Source of the DNA: Flagellimonas olearia
Lineage (GTDB): Bacteria; Bacteroidota; Bacteroidia; Flavobacteriales; Flavobacteriaceae
Length of the DNA stretch: 64,000 nucleotides
Direction: 5' to 3'
Assembly: GCF_009184425.1 (NCBI RefSeq)
Contig: NZ_WELG01000002.1
Span: forward strand, 1,385,375-1,449,374
Shown here: positions 43,500 to 53,456 of the stretch, one piece after another
How positions within the stretch are numbered: position 1 is the stretch's first letter
Layout: every line of letters starts with the position of its first letter
The notes under the pieces: model-generated
Told to the model about the DNA's origin: nothing
Databases searched by the model: none
The model's input: the letters and a program-made list of their open reading frames with translations, nothing else
Made by a program: the position numbers and the translations under genes

Positions 43500-45041
43500 T
43501 TAATTAATATATAATCCTGTATAATCCAATGGGTTTACGTTGGGTAAATTGGAGCCGTATTTTGCGTTGATCGCTGCCGTAAAGGCGTTGGCCAGTATCG
43601 CATATCCCCGTGGCGATGGATGCACGCCATCCAATGAAAACCCGCCGCCTGTGGCAAAGGTTGCCGTGACCACACTTCCATCTGTTTGTGGAAAACCGGT
43701 GGTCTTTAAATTATTCAAAAGGGTATTGGCGTCTACAAAAGCGAGGTCATAGGTCGTTGCCAATGCTTCAATGGTCTGGTTGTATGCCGTAAGTGCGGTT
43801 TCAACAGAGGCTTGTTCCTCCGGAGTCAGTACCCACTTATCTGCCAAGGGAACGGCAACCCCATTGATGGAGGTAGGGTCCGCAGGATTGGCCAAGGTGC
43901 CAATGAAGCTACTTGAGGTCAGTACCAAAAGATCTTCTGCGGTGGCTTGTCTCATACTGACAAGGGCAGGGTTGATACCAGTCAAATCAGTCAAGTCTTC
44001 ATCAAATAAAACAACGGCATTGGAACTGCCTGCAGAAAATGTAATTGTTCTTTTGGCTATTTCTGCATCTGCTTCTTCTTGGGTGATTGCCAACTGGCTG
44101 ACAAGGAAATTCAAGGCTCCTGCAACACCTGCATTGTAAGCACCATAAGATTGGTTTAAGAGTGTGGCTGTAGCTTCATCCAAAGGTACAGGATTGTGAG
44201 GGACCGTGGTGAAATAGGGAATGTCCGTTACGTTAGGTAGATTGGCTATAACACCCTCCGCTCCGTTCGCGGTCATGGCCTGAAGAATGGCATCAAGGGA
44301 ACCTGCAAATACATTAGGGTCCGTAATATCATTTCTGGCATAGCTGCCTGGGTCAGGGTTTCCGGTCTGATCTGATCCTGAGCCACCACCTGTGGCATAC
44401 AAAAGAATGTCATTGGCTCCGGTCCAGAGCGAGAAAAAGGTAGCGCCTTGTGCTGCAGCATCCCCTACCACCGTGGCGGTTTCTGAGGAGGAAAAACGGA
44501 CAAAATATGGGTTGGCTGCACCTAAAGCCAAACCTGCCAAGCTCCCATAACCGGGAGCAAGTAGCTCATAACTTTTGGAACCGGGAACCCCCATGTTGTT
44601 GAAAGACCCTGATAGCTTATTGGTGATTTCAGTACTTCCCTGTCCTGAAATTGGGGTAGGGGCCGGGCCATCGGCGGTAAAAGCCAAAATTAATCTGTTG
44701 CCAATATCGGGACTGCCATCCATGTTAAGGTCTGTTTCGCCATTTATGGTGGCACCTCCCAGGTTATCTGCCATGTACGGAATCTCAAATGCTCCACCTC
44801 CGACCAAGGCAAAGTTCATGGCCAGCATGTTCGGGAAAGACGCTTCTTGACCCGCCATGAACAGGGCATTGTCCGAAAAGCCCGCGGTAAGTGAATTTCC
44901 TACCGCCACATATTTTGTGAAATCAGCACTTCCGGCCGTATAATCTACCGGATCTGTTGTTTCCTCGATAATTGGGGTATTGTCTTCACATGAAACCAAA
45001 AAAAGGCCCAAGAACGGAAGCAAGGCAAATAACTTTTTCAT
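43500..45041 (-). CDS. SGNH/GDSL-type hydrolase lipoprotein
   Basis: A 513-residue lipoprotein with lipobox GLFLVSC (Cys at 18). SGNH-family signs: VAVGNSLTAGFSD near residue 47 (block I with the Ser), SLWTGANDILLYATGG (block III with Asn), and SLDGVHPSPRGYAIL near the C-terminus (block V with Asp and His). It is expected at the outer membrane as an esterase or lipase; a large Bacteroidota family. Monocistronic, with a terminator. The substrate is unknown. Confidence 0.9.
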   Translation of the reverse strand: MKKLFALLPFLGLFLVSCEDNTPIIEETTDPVDYTAGSADFTKYVAVGNSLTAGFSDNALFMAGQEASFPNMLAMNFALVGGGAFEIPYMADNLGGATINGETDLNMDGSPDIGNRLILAFTADGPAPTPISGQGSTEITNKLSGSFNNMGVPGSKSYELLAPGYGSLAGLALGAANPYFVRFSSSETATVVGDAAAQGATFFSLWTGANDILLYATGGGSGSDQTGNPDPGSYARNDITDPNVFAGSLDAILQAMTANGAEGVIANLPNVTDIPYFTTVPHNPVPLDEATATLLNQSYGAYNAGVAGALNFLVSQLAITQEEADAEIAKRTITFSAGSSNAVVLFDEDLTDLTGINPALVSMRQATAEDLLVLTSSSFIGTLANPADPTSINGVAVPLADKWVLTPEEQASVETALTAYNQTIEALATTYDLAFVDANTLLNNLKTTGFPQTDGSVVTATFATGGGFSLDGVHPSPRGYAILANAFTAAINAKYGSNLPNVNPLDYTGLYIN

Positions 45042-45178
45042 ATCTAAACTGTATTTGTTGAGTTAGCTTATGTTAAATTTTGGGTTAAACCGCATTTAAT
45101 CAAATCTATATCAAAATTGTTATACAGGCAATAAAATGGCTGAAAAAATTATGCATGCATAATAAAAAACCCTCAATT

Positions 45179-45949
45179 TTAAGAATTCATGAAGTGTAAT
45201 GTCTTTTCAAAGAATTGTTTGGGGTTTTCCGCGTGAAGCCAATGTCCGGCGTTGTCCACGGTTTCAATGACGGCTTTTGGGAAGTGTTTTTTGATTTCGG
45301 GATAGTCATTGGGGAGGATATATTCCGAGCGGTCTCCACGAATAAAGAGTGCGGGTCCGTCATAGGACGCCGTCGCGCCAATATTGTCCCCAATTTCTTC
45401 CATTTTGTTTTTTAGGATTTCAAAATTGAACCGGAATCCCAATTTTTTAGGTTCCACCCAGTGAAGGTTCTTTAAAAGGAACTGTCGTATGCCAAAGTCC
45501 TTGAGGTGTTGCGAAAGAACCTCATCGGCTTCCTTTCTGCTTGTAATTTTGTCGAAATCCAATTGTGCTAAAGCATCAACAATATATTGATGATGGGGTG
45601 GGTAAAACTTGGGGGCGATGTCCGCAACAATAAGCTTGGTCACCCGGTCGGGATGCGATGTGGCGATTTGCATGGCTGTTTTTCCTCCCATGGAATGCCC
45701 GAGGATGAGAGCAGATTCAATCTGGTGATGGTCCATGTATGCTATCACGTCGCTGGCCAGCAGTTCATAGTCAAAATCGGGGGAATGAAAACTTTTTCCA
45801 TGGTTCCTCTGGTCAATAAGATGCACTTGAAACCCATTGTCAGCATATTGACTGCCCAAGGTTTTCCAATTGTCCGACATCCCTAAAAACCCATGCAGGA
45901 TAAATAAGGGAGTGCCTTCGCCCAATATTTTTGAATGCAATAACTCCAT
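45179..45949 (-). CDS. Alpha/beta-hydrolase (YbfF-like esterase)
   Basis: A 256-residue esterase. HGFLGMSDNW (oxyanion loop), DQRNHGKS, the nucleophile elbow LILGHSMGGKTAM, and the terminal VDNAGHWLHAENP with the catalytic His; the Asp is probably in FIRGDRSEYI. It resembles YbfF-type acyl esterases. Its ATG shares one base with the pdxJ stop (TAATG), indicating translational coupling in the order pdxJ then esterase. Confidence 0.92.
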   Translation of the reverse strand: MELLHSKILGEGTPLFILHGFLGMSDNWKTLGSQYADNGFQVHLIDQRNHGKSFHSPDFDYELLASDVIAYMDHHQIESALILGHSMGGKTAMQIATSHPDRVTKLIVADIAPKFYPPHHQYIVDALAQLDFDKITSRKEADEVLSQHLKDFGIRQFLLKNLHWVEPKKLGFRFNFEILKNKMEEIGDNIGATASYDGPALFIRGDRSEYILPNDYPEIKKHFPKAVIETVDNAGHWLHAENPKQFFEKTLHFMNS

Positions 45950-46665
45950 TACTTTAATCGGTCTAGGTACATGTTCACCACATTTTCAATACCCAAATAA
46001 ATGGATTCGCAAATCAGGGCGTGCCCAATGGATACTTCCAAGAGGTTGGGAATATGTTCTTTGAAATAGTTGATGTTGTCAAGGCTTAAATCATGCCCTG
46101 CATTGATGCCCAATCCCAGTTCATGGGCCATTTGGGCGGCGTCCACAAAAGGTTTTATTCCCGCTTCTTTGTTGCCTTCTGCAAAATCATGGGCAAAACT
46201 TTCGGTGTAGAGTTCAATACGGTCTGTTCCGGTTTCAGCGGCTCCTTGCACCATCTTTACATCGGGGTCCACAAAAATGGAAGTGCGTATCCCGTTCTCC
46301 TTGAAGGTTTTGATGACATCCACCAAAAAATCCTTGTGCTTTAGGGTATCCCAACCGGCATTGGAGGTAATGGCATCCTCGGCATCGGGGACCAAGGTTA
46401 CCTGGGTGGGCTTTACCTCAAGTACCAAATCTATGAATTTGGGAATGGGGTTTCCTTCTATATTGTACTCGGTGGTGACCACTTTTTTCAGGTCACGCGC
46501 ATCTTGATAACGAATATGGCGCTCGTCCGGACGGGGGTGAATGGTGATGCCCTCTGCACCAAAAGACTCTATATCCTTGGCCGAAGTAATTAGGTTGGGC
46601 ACATTGCCTCCCCGTGAATTCCGTAAAGTTGCCAGTTTGTTTATGTTAACACTCAACTTTGTCAT
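45949..46665 (-). CDS. pdxJ: Pyridoxine 5'-phosphate synthase PdxJ
   Basis: A 238-residue TIM-barrel enzyme. Diagnostic blocks: LSVNINKLATLRNSRGG, EGITIHPRPDERHI, TLVPDAEDAITSNAGWD and INAGHDLSLDN. It makes pyridoxine 5'-phosphate from deoxyxylulose 5-phosphate and 3-amino-2-oxopropyl phosphate. It is divergent from the CBS gene; TATTTTTG (46693-46686 on the minus strand) may be its -7 box. Confidence 0.97.
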   Translation of the reverse strand: MTKLSVNINKLATLRNSRGGNVPNLITSAKDIESFGAEGITIHPRPDERHIRYQDARDLKKVVTTEYNIEGNPIPKFIDLVLEVKPTQVTLVPDAEDAITSNAGWDTLKHKDFLVDVIKTFKENGIRTSIFVDPDVKMVQGAAETGTDRIELYTESFAHDFAEGNKEAGIKPFVDAAQMAHELGLGINAGHDLSLDNINYFKEHIPNLLEVSIGHALICESIYLGIENVVNMYLDRLK

Positions 46666-46751
46666 GAAGTTCTCTTTTAGATGGGCAAAAATAAGAATTA
46701 GGCACGCCTTTTGCGATTTAAAATTAGTATTTTGCGCCTAATAGAAATGAC

Positions 46752-47408
46752 ATGCAGATTCTTAGCCAGATAATAAACACAGTACCCGTTTTTGAGGTGT
46801 CGGAGACCTTGAAGGAGGTCATTCGTTTTTTTGAAGAGACGACCTTCTCCCATGTGGCTGTCACCGAAAATGGAGTCTATTTGGGGCTTTTGTCCGAAAA
46901 TGACCTAGCCTGTTTTGAGCCTGAAAAGAGGATTGATGATTTTAGGTTTGAGATGGAAAGTTTTTTCGTGACCAAGGAAACCTCTTGGTTGGATGTGTTG
47001 GAGATGTTCTCAAGAAACGAGGCCAATATACTCCCGGTTTTGGATGAAAACCAAACCATCATCGGCTATTATGATCTTGAAGATGTAGTGAGTTTATTTA
47101 TTGATACGCCATTTTTCAGTGAGCCTGGGGCCATTCTTGTGGTCGCTACCGGCATCAAGGACTATTCCTTTAGTGAAATAGCCCAAATTGTGGAAAGTAA
47201 CAACGCCCGTTTGTTGGGGGCTTTTATCACGGATTCCCAAAATGATGTGGTACAGATTACCCTTAAAATAGGAGCTCAAGGACTTAATGAGGTGGCCCAG
47301 ACCTTTAGACGGTACAACTATACCATTGTCTTTGGCAACAGTGACGACCAATTCATGGAAGATCTGAAGCAACGCTCGGATTATTTGGAAAAATACCTTA
47401 ACGTTTAG
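46752..47408 (+). CDS. CBS-domain protein
   Basis: A 218-residue cytoplasmic protein with two CBS domains (about 1-60 with SHVAVTENGVYLGLLSENDL; about 65-125 with ANILPVLDENQTIIGYYDLED) and an ACT-like C-terminus (about 130-210). It probably binds adenine nucleotides as a sensor. It immediately precedes nadK (4 bases), an arrangement conserved in Bacteroidota, so a role in controlling NAD(P) or cotranscription with it is plausible. Confidence 0.88.
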   Translation: MQILSQIINTVPVFEVSETLKEVIRFFEETTFSHVAVTENGVYLGLLSENDLACFEPEKRIDDFRFEMESFFVTKETSWLDVLEMFSRNEANILPVLDENQTIIGYYDLEDVVSLFIDTPFFSEPGAILVVATGIKDYSFSEIAQIVESNNARLLGAFITDSQNDVVQITLKIGAQGLNEVAQTFRRYNYTIVFGNSDDQFMEDLKQRSDYLEKYLNV

Positions 47409-47412
47409 CAGC

Positions 47413-48294
47413 ATGAAGGTCGCTATTTACGGACAAGCTTTTTTGGAAGAGGACAAAACCAGCATGCTGGAACTTTTGCACGAACTGCAGAAGGTGAATG
47501 CTGAGATTTTTGTCGAGGAAAAATTTGATGAACTGGTTTCGGACTGCACTACAGGACGTATTCAAGGTACTTATACACAATCCAAAGGGTTGGATGCCAC
47601 CTTTGACATGTTCATCAGCTTTGGCGGTGATGGGACCATGCTTCGTGCGGTGACCTATATAAAGGACTATGGCATTCCCATTGTGGGTGTAAATACGGGA
47701 AGGCTTGGATTTTTATCGACCTTTAAAAAGGAGAATGTGCGCAAACTGGTCACGGAATTTGTGGCCGGGCACTATACGGTAGAGGAGCGGACCTTGGTTG
47801 AGGTGGAGGTGAATCCGGACCTGAACGAGTTCGAGAATCTTAATTTTGCCTTGAACGAGGTTACTGTAAGCCGAAAGGATACAACCTCCATGATCACGGT
47901 GGAAACGTATTTGAACGATGAATACCTTACCTCATATTGGGCAGATGGACTCATTGTTTCCACACCAACCGGTTCAACGGGATATTCATTGAGCTGTGGC
48001 GGGCCGGTCATAGCGCCATCGGCAAAATCCTTGGTACTCACCCCAATTGCACCGCACAATCTTAATGCACGTCCACTGGTCATTTCGGATGACACCCAGA
48101 TACGGCTCAAGGTTTCAGGGAGGGAACAGACCCATTTGGTATCGTTGGATTCCAGGATTGCGGATATTCCCAACGGCAAGGAGATTAGGATACGAAAATC
48201 GGATTTTACGGTCAAAATGATAGAGTACACATCCGAAAGCTTTCTAAAAACACTTCGAAATAAATTGCTTTGGGGGGAGGACAAACGGAATTGA
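47413..48294 (+). CDS. nadK: NAD kinase
   Basis: A 293-residue enzyme. ISFGGDGTMLRAV is the GGDG phosphate motif; NTGRLGFLS, NEVTVSRKDTTSMI, DGLIVSTPTGSTGYSLSCGGP and SLDSR follow, all conserved. It phosphorylates NAD to NADP. It sits between the CBS gene and the PorG-like gene. Confidence 0.97.
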   Translation: MKVAIYGQAFLEEDKTSMLELLHELQKVNAEIFVEEKFDELVSDCTTGRIQGTYTQSKGLDATFDMFISFGGDGTMLRAVTYIKDYGIPIVGVNTGRLGFLSTFKKENVRKLVTEFVAGHYTVEERTLVEVEVNPDLNEFENLNFALNEVTVSRKDTTSMITVETYLNDEYLTSYWADGLIVSTPTGSTGYSLSCGGPVIAPSAKSLVLTPIAPHNLNARPLVISDDTQIRLKVSGREQTHLVSLDSRIADIPNGKEIRIRKSDFTVKMIEYTSESFLKTLRNKLLWGEDKRN

Positions 48295-48406
48295 ACCTCT
48301 CACAAACAATAAAAGGAGCTAAAAACTGTTTAACAAGGGAGAATGTTTATAACTGTAGGCCTATTGACTTTCCTTTACTTTTAACTTGCGTAATTTTTTA
48401 ACTGGT

Positions 48407-49090
48407 ATGCGGATAGTTTTGGCTATTTTTCTATGCAGTATGTTCAAGCTGGGGGCACAGACCTACGAAGTGGGAATCTTTGCGGGTGGCGCCAATATGG
48501 TGGGCGATGTAGGTCGCACAAACTATATCTTGCCTTCGGGCCCGGCTTTTGGAGGTCTTTTTAAATGGAACAAGAGTAAACGGTATGCGTGGCGTGCCAG
48601 TGTGCTCTATGGGACCTTTACTGCGGACGATTCCAAATCCAGTATGCCTTCCCGGCAACAGCGGGAGTATGAGATGGATAATTCCGTTCTTGAAGCCTCA
48701 TTGGGGATAGAATTTAACTTTGTGGAGTACAATCTTCACAAACTTGGACCTGCCTTCACCCCCTATCTATACACAGGTTTCAGCTACTTCAGATATGATT
48801 TTATGTATTTTGATGCCCTCCAGGTGCAGGATATTAACCAAAAAGAAGGTAGTTTTGCAATTCCAATGACGGTTGGGGCAAAGTATCGGTTAAATCAATT
48901 CCTGATTCTTGGCGCTGAAATTGGGGCCAGATATACATTTACGGACAATTTGGACGCAAGTAACCCTGAAGGTTCCAATTTCGAGCAGTTTAGGTTCGGG
49001 AATATATTGAGCGATGACTGGTACGTCTTCACAGGTTTTACGTTAACGTATACCTTTGGACGAAAGCCCTGCCAGGATTGTTTTCAATGA
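48407..49090 (+). CDS. PorG-like (DUF6089) outer-membrane protein of the T9SS
   Basis: A 227-residue predicted beta-barrel with a signal peptide ending LGAQ. I prefer the ATG at 48407 to a TTG at 48386. It begins TYEVGIFAGGANMVGDVGRTNY, the DUF6089 pattern, and ends in paired Cys (PCQDCFQ). In Porphyromonas gingivalis the type IX secretion protein PorG lies next to uppS, bamA and the ompH genes, and the same order is seen here, so this is probably PorG, which links to the PorK/PorN ring. The orthology rests on synteny and family; residue-level comparison was not possible. Confidence 0.78.
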   Translation: MRIVLAIFLCSMFKLGAQTYEVGIFAGGANMVGDVGRTNYILPSGPAFGGLFKWNKSKRYAWRASVLYGTFTADDSKSSMPSRQQREYEMDNSVLEASLGIEFNFVEYNLHKLGPAFTPYLYTGFSYFRYDFMYFDALQVQDINQKEGSFAIPMTVGAKYRLNQFLILGAEIGARYTFTDNLDASNPEGSNFEQFRFGNILSDDWYVFTGFTLTYTFGRKPCQDCFQ

Positions 49091-49091
49091 C

Positions 49092-49835
49092 ATGCACACG
49101 CTAGAGGACGTTAACAAAGACAAACCACTTCCAGAACATGTGGCCATCATTATGGATGGCAATGGCCGTTGGGCCAAACAACGGGGGAAACTTCGTGTAT
49201 TTGGCCATGAAAATGGGGTGGAGGCCGTGCGCAATACCGTTGAGAATTGTGCCAAACTACAGATAAAGTGCCTTACACTCTATGCATTTTCCACTGAAAA
49301 CTGGAACAGGCCCAAAATAGAGGTCGATACCCTCATGAAACTTCTAGTGTCTTCCTTAAAGAAGGAATTAAAGACCCTTAATAAGAACAATATCAGGCTA
49401 ATGGCCATTGGAAACATAGATTCCCTGCCCAGTAAGGCCCAAAAAGAACTTTCGGAGGTTATTTCAAAAACAGCGGAAAATACGGGAATGATACTCACCT
49501 TGGCCCTTAGTTATGGCTCCCGGGAAGAGTTGAAAACTGCTGTAAAAGAGATAGCTATCAAAGTTAAAAATAATATAATTTCACCCGAAAATATTGACGA
49601 AACCGTTATAAATACACATCTTTACACGCATTTCATGCCCGATGTGGACTTGCTTATCCGTACCAGTGGAGAACGTAGGATAAGCAATTTTTTACTATGG
49701 CAAATTGCTTATGCCGAATTATATTTTATTGATGTATTTTGGCCTGATTTTAGAGAGCATCATTTGGTAGAAGCAATATTAAGTTACCAAAATAGAGAAC
49801 GACGATTTGGAAAAACTAGCGAACAACTCAGTTAA
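49092..49835 (+). CDS. uppS: Isoprenyl transferase (undecaprenyl diphosphate synthase)
   Basis: A 247-residue cis-prenyltransferase. VAIIMDGNGRWAKQRG carries the catalytic Asp; TLYAFSTENWNRP, LALSYGSREEL and DLLIRTSGERRISNFLLWQ follow. It makes the lipid carrier for peptidoglycan and other envelope polymers. It starts 1 base after the PorG-like stop and ends inside the bamA gene. Confidence 0.96.
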   Translation: MHTLEDVNKDKPLPEHVAIIMDGNGRWAKQRGKLRVFGHENGVEAVRNTVENCAKLQIKCLTLYAFSTENWNRPKIEVDTLMKLLVSSLKKELKTLNKNNIRLMAIGNIDSLPSKAQKELSEVISKTAENTGMILTLALSYGSREELKTAVKEIAIKVKNNIISPENIDETVINTHLYTHFMPDVDLLIRTSGERRISNFLLWQIAYAELYFIDVFWPDFREHHLVEAILSYQNRERRFGKTSEQLS

Positions 49836-52479
49836 GGGTAGACAAAATTCCATTCTGCAATACCTGAAACTACTCCTTCCTTTATTATTTATCACCGGAC
49901 AGAGCTTTGCCCAGGAAACTTCATTTGAGGATGGGAAACAATATATTTTGGGTGGACTCACCGTTACCGGTCTTCAAAGTTATAATGAACAAACGGTTAA
50001 AACGTACACCGGTTTACGTGTAGGGCAGCCCATTACCGTACCAGGGGATGAGATCAGCGCCGTAATCAAGAAACTGTGGAGCTTGGAGCTGTTCAGTGAT
50101 GTGGAGATGTATTACACCAAAATAGAGGATGACAAGATTTTCTTGGAATTGAACATTTTGGAACGTCCCACGCTTTCCAATGTAACTGTTTATGGGGTAA
50201 AAAAGAGAAAGGTGCAGAGTATCTTGGATGATACAGACCTTAAAAAAGGGAAGAAAATCACCGAAAGCTTAATTGCCAACACCAAGAACTACCTTCAGAA
50301 CAAGTATAAAAAGCAAGGATACCTCAATGCCAATGTCAACATTGCTACCGTGGCCGATACTTCAGAAGTCAATACCCAGAACATGGTGGTCAATGTCAAA
50401 AAAGGAGATAAGGTAAAGATCAGGAGCATTGTTTTTGAAGGAAATGACAAGCTCTCCGGCAAGCGTCTTCGCAAATCATTGAAGAACACCAAGAAGAAGA
50501 AGTTTTACCGCTTCTGGAAAAAATCAAAATACATCAAGGACGATTTCAACGAAGATCTTTCCAGTTTGGTGGATGCCTATGCAGAACGTGGGTATCGGGA
50601 TGCACGGGTGCTTTCGGATACTTTTGTCAAGGTGAACGAAAAGAACATCGACCTTAAGATCAAGGTCGAAGAAGGGGACAAGTACTATTTTGGTGATGTT
50701 AATTTTGTTGGAAATACGGTATACACGGATAGGCAATTGAGCCAAGTACTTGGAATCCGAAAGGGGCAGACCTACAATGGGGTGTTGCTCAAAAAACGAA
50801 TTGCGGATGACTCCAAACCAGATGCCGAAGATTTAACGAATCTGTACCAAAACAATGGATACCTGTTTTCCAGTATCAATCCTGTGGAAGTTTCCGCGGT
50901 GAACGATACCATCGACTTTGAAATCAGGATTATAGAAGGTAAGGAAACCTTTTTGGATCACGTGACCGTAGTGGGGAATGATAAGACCAACGACCATGTG
51001 ATTTTTAGGGAATTGCGCACCCGTCCCGGTCAAAAATATAGCAAGGACAATATTGTCCGGAGTATCAGGGAATTGGGGCAATTGGGCTTCTTTGATGCAG
51101 AACAGATCGTTCCGGACATCCAAAACCCGGACCCCAATGCCGGTACGGTGGACATCCAGTATAGTCTGGTTGAGGCGGGATCCAGTCAAATAGAATTGCA
51201 AGGTGGTTTTGGTGGCGGAGGTTTCATCGGTACCTTGGGACTTTCGTTCAGTAACTTCTCTTTGAAAAACATCTTTAACGGTGAGGCTTACAAGCCCGTT
51301 CCCATGGGAGATGGACAGACCTTTGCGCTCCGTTTGCAGGCCAGTAGATCTTTCCGCGTATATAGCTTGAACTTCTCCGAACCATGGTTGGGAGGTAAAA
51401 AACCAGTTCGGTTTAACCTCTCCTTATCTAGGACACAGCAGTTTGCCACGGGTTATGATAACCGAGGAAGGATCGATGTGCAGAAAGATCGTGGATTCTC
51501 CATAACCGGGGTCTCGGCAGGATTGGCCAAAAGGGTACAATGGCCCGATGATTTCTTCACGGTGTCCCACTCTTTGAGCTACCAGTTGTACGATTTTAAC
51601 GACTACAACCTTGGGCTCTTCAATTTTGGTAATGGTAGTTCCAATGCCTTGAGCTATACCTTTGGTATATCTAGAAGTTCACAAGGTCCCAGCAGGATTT
51701 TCCCTCTGTCTGGATCCAACTTTGAGTTGACTGCCAAGTTTACACCACCGTATTCACTCTTTAGCAATAAGGATTACAAGCAGCTTAAGACCGATATTGA
51801 GTCGGCTACCGAACGCCTTTATGAAATTGGGACCAATCCTTCTTCCATAGAAGAGCAGTTGGAATTTGCCCAATTGAGCGATGAGTTGGAACGAAATGAA
51901 GAGGAGAGGTTTAAACTCTTGGAGTTCTACAAAGTGAAGTTCAAGGGAGATTGGTATACCCGTTTGGTGGACAAGCTGGTATTGCGTACCAATGCCGAGT
52001 TTGGCTTTTTGGGAAGCTATAACCATGACATAGGAGCAGTTCCCTTTGAGCGTTTCTATGTGGGTGGGGATGGTCTTGGAAACTTTACCTTGGACGGAAG
52101 GGACGTGGTACAGTTGAGAGGATATGAGAACCAGGCCCTTACCCCTTATATTACCAATGCCATTACGGGAAGTCTACAACAAGATGGGGGTACCATCTAC
52201 AATAAATATTCTTTGGAACTTCGTTATCCGCTTACCTTGAAACCTTCGGCATCAATTTATGCATTGTCGTTTTTGGAAGCTGGAAACGCATTCAACAATT
52301 TTAATGAGTTTAATCCGTTTGAATTAAAAAGATCTGCCGGAGTGGGGGTACGTATTTTTATGCCGGCATTCGGACTCTTGGGAATCGATTTTGGATATGG
52401 TTTCGATACAGACGCCAGACCGCAATCAACAGGACCCAGTGGCTGGCAAACGCACTTCATCATCGGGCAGCAGTTTTAA
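49807..52479 (+). CDS. bamA: Outer-membrane assembly protein BamA
   Basis: An 890-residue Omp85 protein: signal peptide (about 1-35, ending SFAQ), five POTRA domains (about 45-440), and a C-terminal surface-antigen barrel with the VRGF-like region (VQLRGYENQALTPY), ending IGQQF. The start is TTG at 49807, inside uppS; the first ATG downstream would lose the signal peptide and POTRA1, so the weak start seems real. It inserts beta-barrel proteins in the outer membrane. The 29-base overlap with uppS suggests coupled translation. Confidence 0.95.
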   Translation: MEKLANNSVKGRQNSILQYLKLLLPLLFITGQSFAQETSFEDGKQYILGGLTVTGLQSYNEQTVKTYTGLRVGQPITVPGDEISAVIKKLWSLELFSDVEMYYTKIEDDKIFLELNILERPTLSNVTVYGVKKRKVQSILDDTDLKKGKKITESLIANTKNYLQNKYKKQGYLNANVNIATVADTSEVNTQNMVVNVKKGDKVKIRSIVFEGNDKLSGKRLRKSLKNTKKKKFYRFWKKSKYIKDDFNEDLSSLVDAYAERGYRDARVLSDTFVKVNEKNIDLKIKVEEGDKYYFGDVNFVGNTVYTDRQLSQVLGIRKGQTYNGVLLKKRIADDSKPDAEDLTNLYQNNGYLFSSINPVEVSAVNDTIDFEIRIIEGKETFLDHVTVVGNDKTNDHVIFRELRTRPGQKYSKDNIVRSIRELGQLGFFDAEQIVPDIQNPDPNAGTVDIQYSLVEAGSSQIELQGGFGGGGFIGTLGLSFSNFSLKNIFNGEAYKPVPMGDGQTFALRLQASRSFRVYSLNFSEPWLGGKKPVRFNLSLSRTQQFATGYDNRGRIDVQKDRGFSITGVSAGLAKRVQWPDDFFTVSHSLSYQLYDFNDYNLGLFNFGNGSSNALSYTFGISRSSQGPSRIFPLSGSNFELTAKFTPPYSLFSNKDYKQLKTDIESATERLYEIGTNPSSIEEQLEFAQLSDELERNEEERFKLLEFYKVKFKGDWYTRLVDKLVLRTNAEFGFLGSYNHDIGAVPFERFYVGGDGLGNFTLDGRDVVQLRGYENQALTPYITNAITGSLQQDGGTIYNKYSLELRYPLTLKPSASIYALSFLEAGNAFNNFNEFNPFELKRSAGVGVRIFMPAFGLLGIDFGYGFDTDARPQSTGPSGWQTHFIIGQQF

Positions 52480-52579
52480 TCTAAGGAAAATAGGGTTTTG
52501 CTGATTTTATAAATAGCTTGTTTTGAATTAATTAGTTATTTTGGCACGATATTTTCTATGTAAAAAAGCGGAAACAAAG

Positions 52580-53413
52580 ATGAATACCAAAGTTCTTTTG
52601 TCATTAATCGTTTTGATGACTTCCTTTTACGGCTTTTCTCAGCGGGGAGTGCGCATAGGATATGTGGATATGGAATATATCCTCGAGAATGTGGAGGAAT
52701 ACCGGGAAGCTACTACCCAATTGGAGGCCAAGGCACAAAAATGGAAGCAGGAGATTGAGCTCAAACAGAGTGTTGTTGAGCAGATGAAGAAAGATTTAAT
52801 GGCGGAAAAGGTCCTTTTAACGGATGAACTCATTGCCGAGCGCGAAGAGGAAATCCAGATTTTGGAAAAGGAAATGTTGGATTACCAACAAGACCGTTTT
52901 GGACCCCAAGGGGATTTGGTCTTGCAAAAGCAGTTGTTGATACAGCCCATTCAAGACCAGGTTTTCAATGAGGTCCAGAAAATCGGAGGCAATAAAAGAT
53001 ACGATTTTATTTTTGATAAATCGGCAGATGTTGTAATGTTGTACTCCGAAAAAAGGCACGATATCAGCGACTTGGTCCTACGGGAGATAGGTCGAACAAG
53101 AAAAGTGAGCGCCTCCAACAAGAAACAGGAAGAAAGGAACAGGTTGGAGAAGTTCATGGAGGAGGAAGAAGCCGATGATAACATAAGCGATGCCCTCAGG
53201 GAACGCCAAGAACAGGCAGAAGAGAATCGGGATGCCAAGGCCCAGGCCGCCGAGGATAGAAGGACCGAACAGTTGAAGCTGAGAGAGGAACGCAAGAAAG
53301 CCTACGAGGCAAGAAGACAAAAATTATTGGAAGAGCGCGAAGCCAAACGCCAGGCCAAATTGGATGAGCGGAAAAAAGTGCAGGAACAAGAAAAGGATTC
53401 AATACAACAATAA
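52580..53413 (+). CDS. Skp/OmpH-family periplasmic chaperone with long charged tail
   Basis: A 277-residue protein. The ATG at 52580 gives a signal peptide ending GFSQ; a start at 52541 would add an unlikely leader. VRIGYVDMEYILENVEEY is the OmpH/Skp N-terminus; residues about 50-130 are coiled coil; the last ~80 residues are a highly charged, Arg/Glu/Lys-rich helix (EAKRQAKLDERKK). Skp delivers unfolded outer-membrane proteins to BamA, encoded just upstream. The long tail is a Bacteroidota trait. Confidence 0.93.
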   Translation: MNTKVLLSLIVLMTSFYGFSQRGVRIGYVDMEYILENVEEYREATTQLEAKAQKWKQEIELKQSVVEQMKKDLMAEKVLLTDELIAEREEEIQILEKEMLDYQQDRFGPQGDLVLQKQLLIQPIQDQVFNEVQKIGGNKRYDFIFDKSADVVMLYSEKRHDISDLVLREIGRTRKVSASNKKQEERNRLEKFMEEEEADDNISDALRERQEQAEENRDAKAQAAEDRRTEQLKLREERKKAYEARRQKLLEEREAKRQAKLDERKKVQEQEKDSIQQ

Positions 53414-53456
53414 TATTGAAACACTTAATTTAACATCAAAATAGTAACTTAGAACC

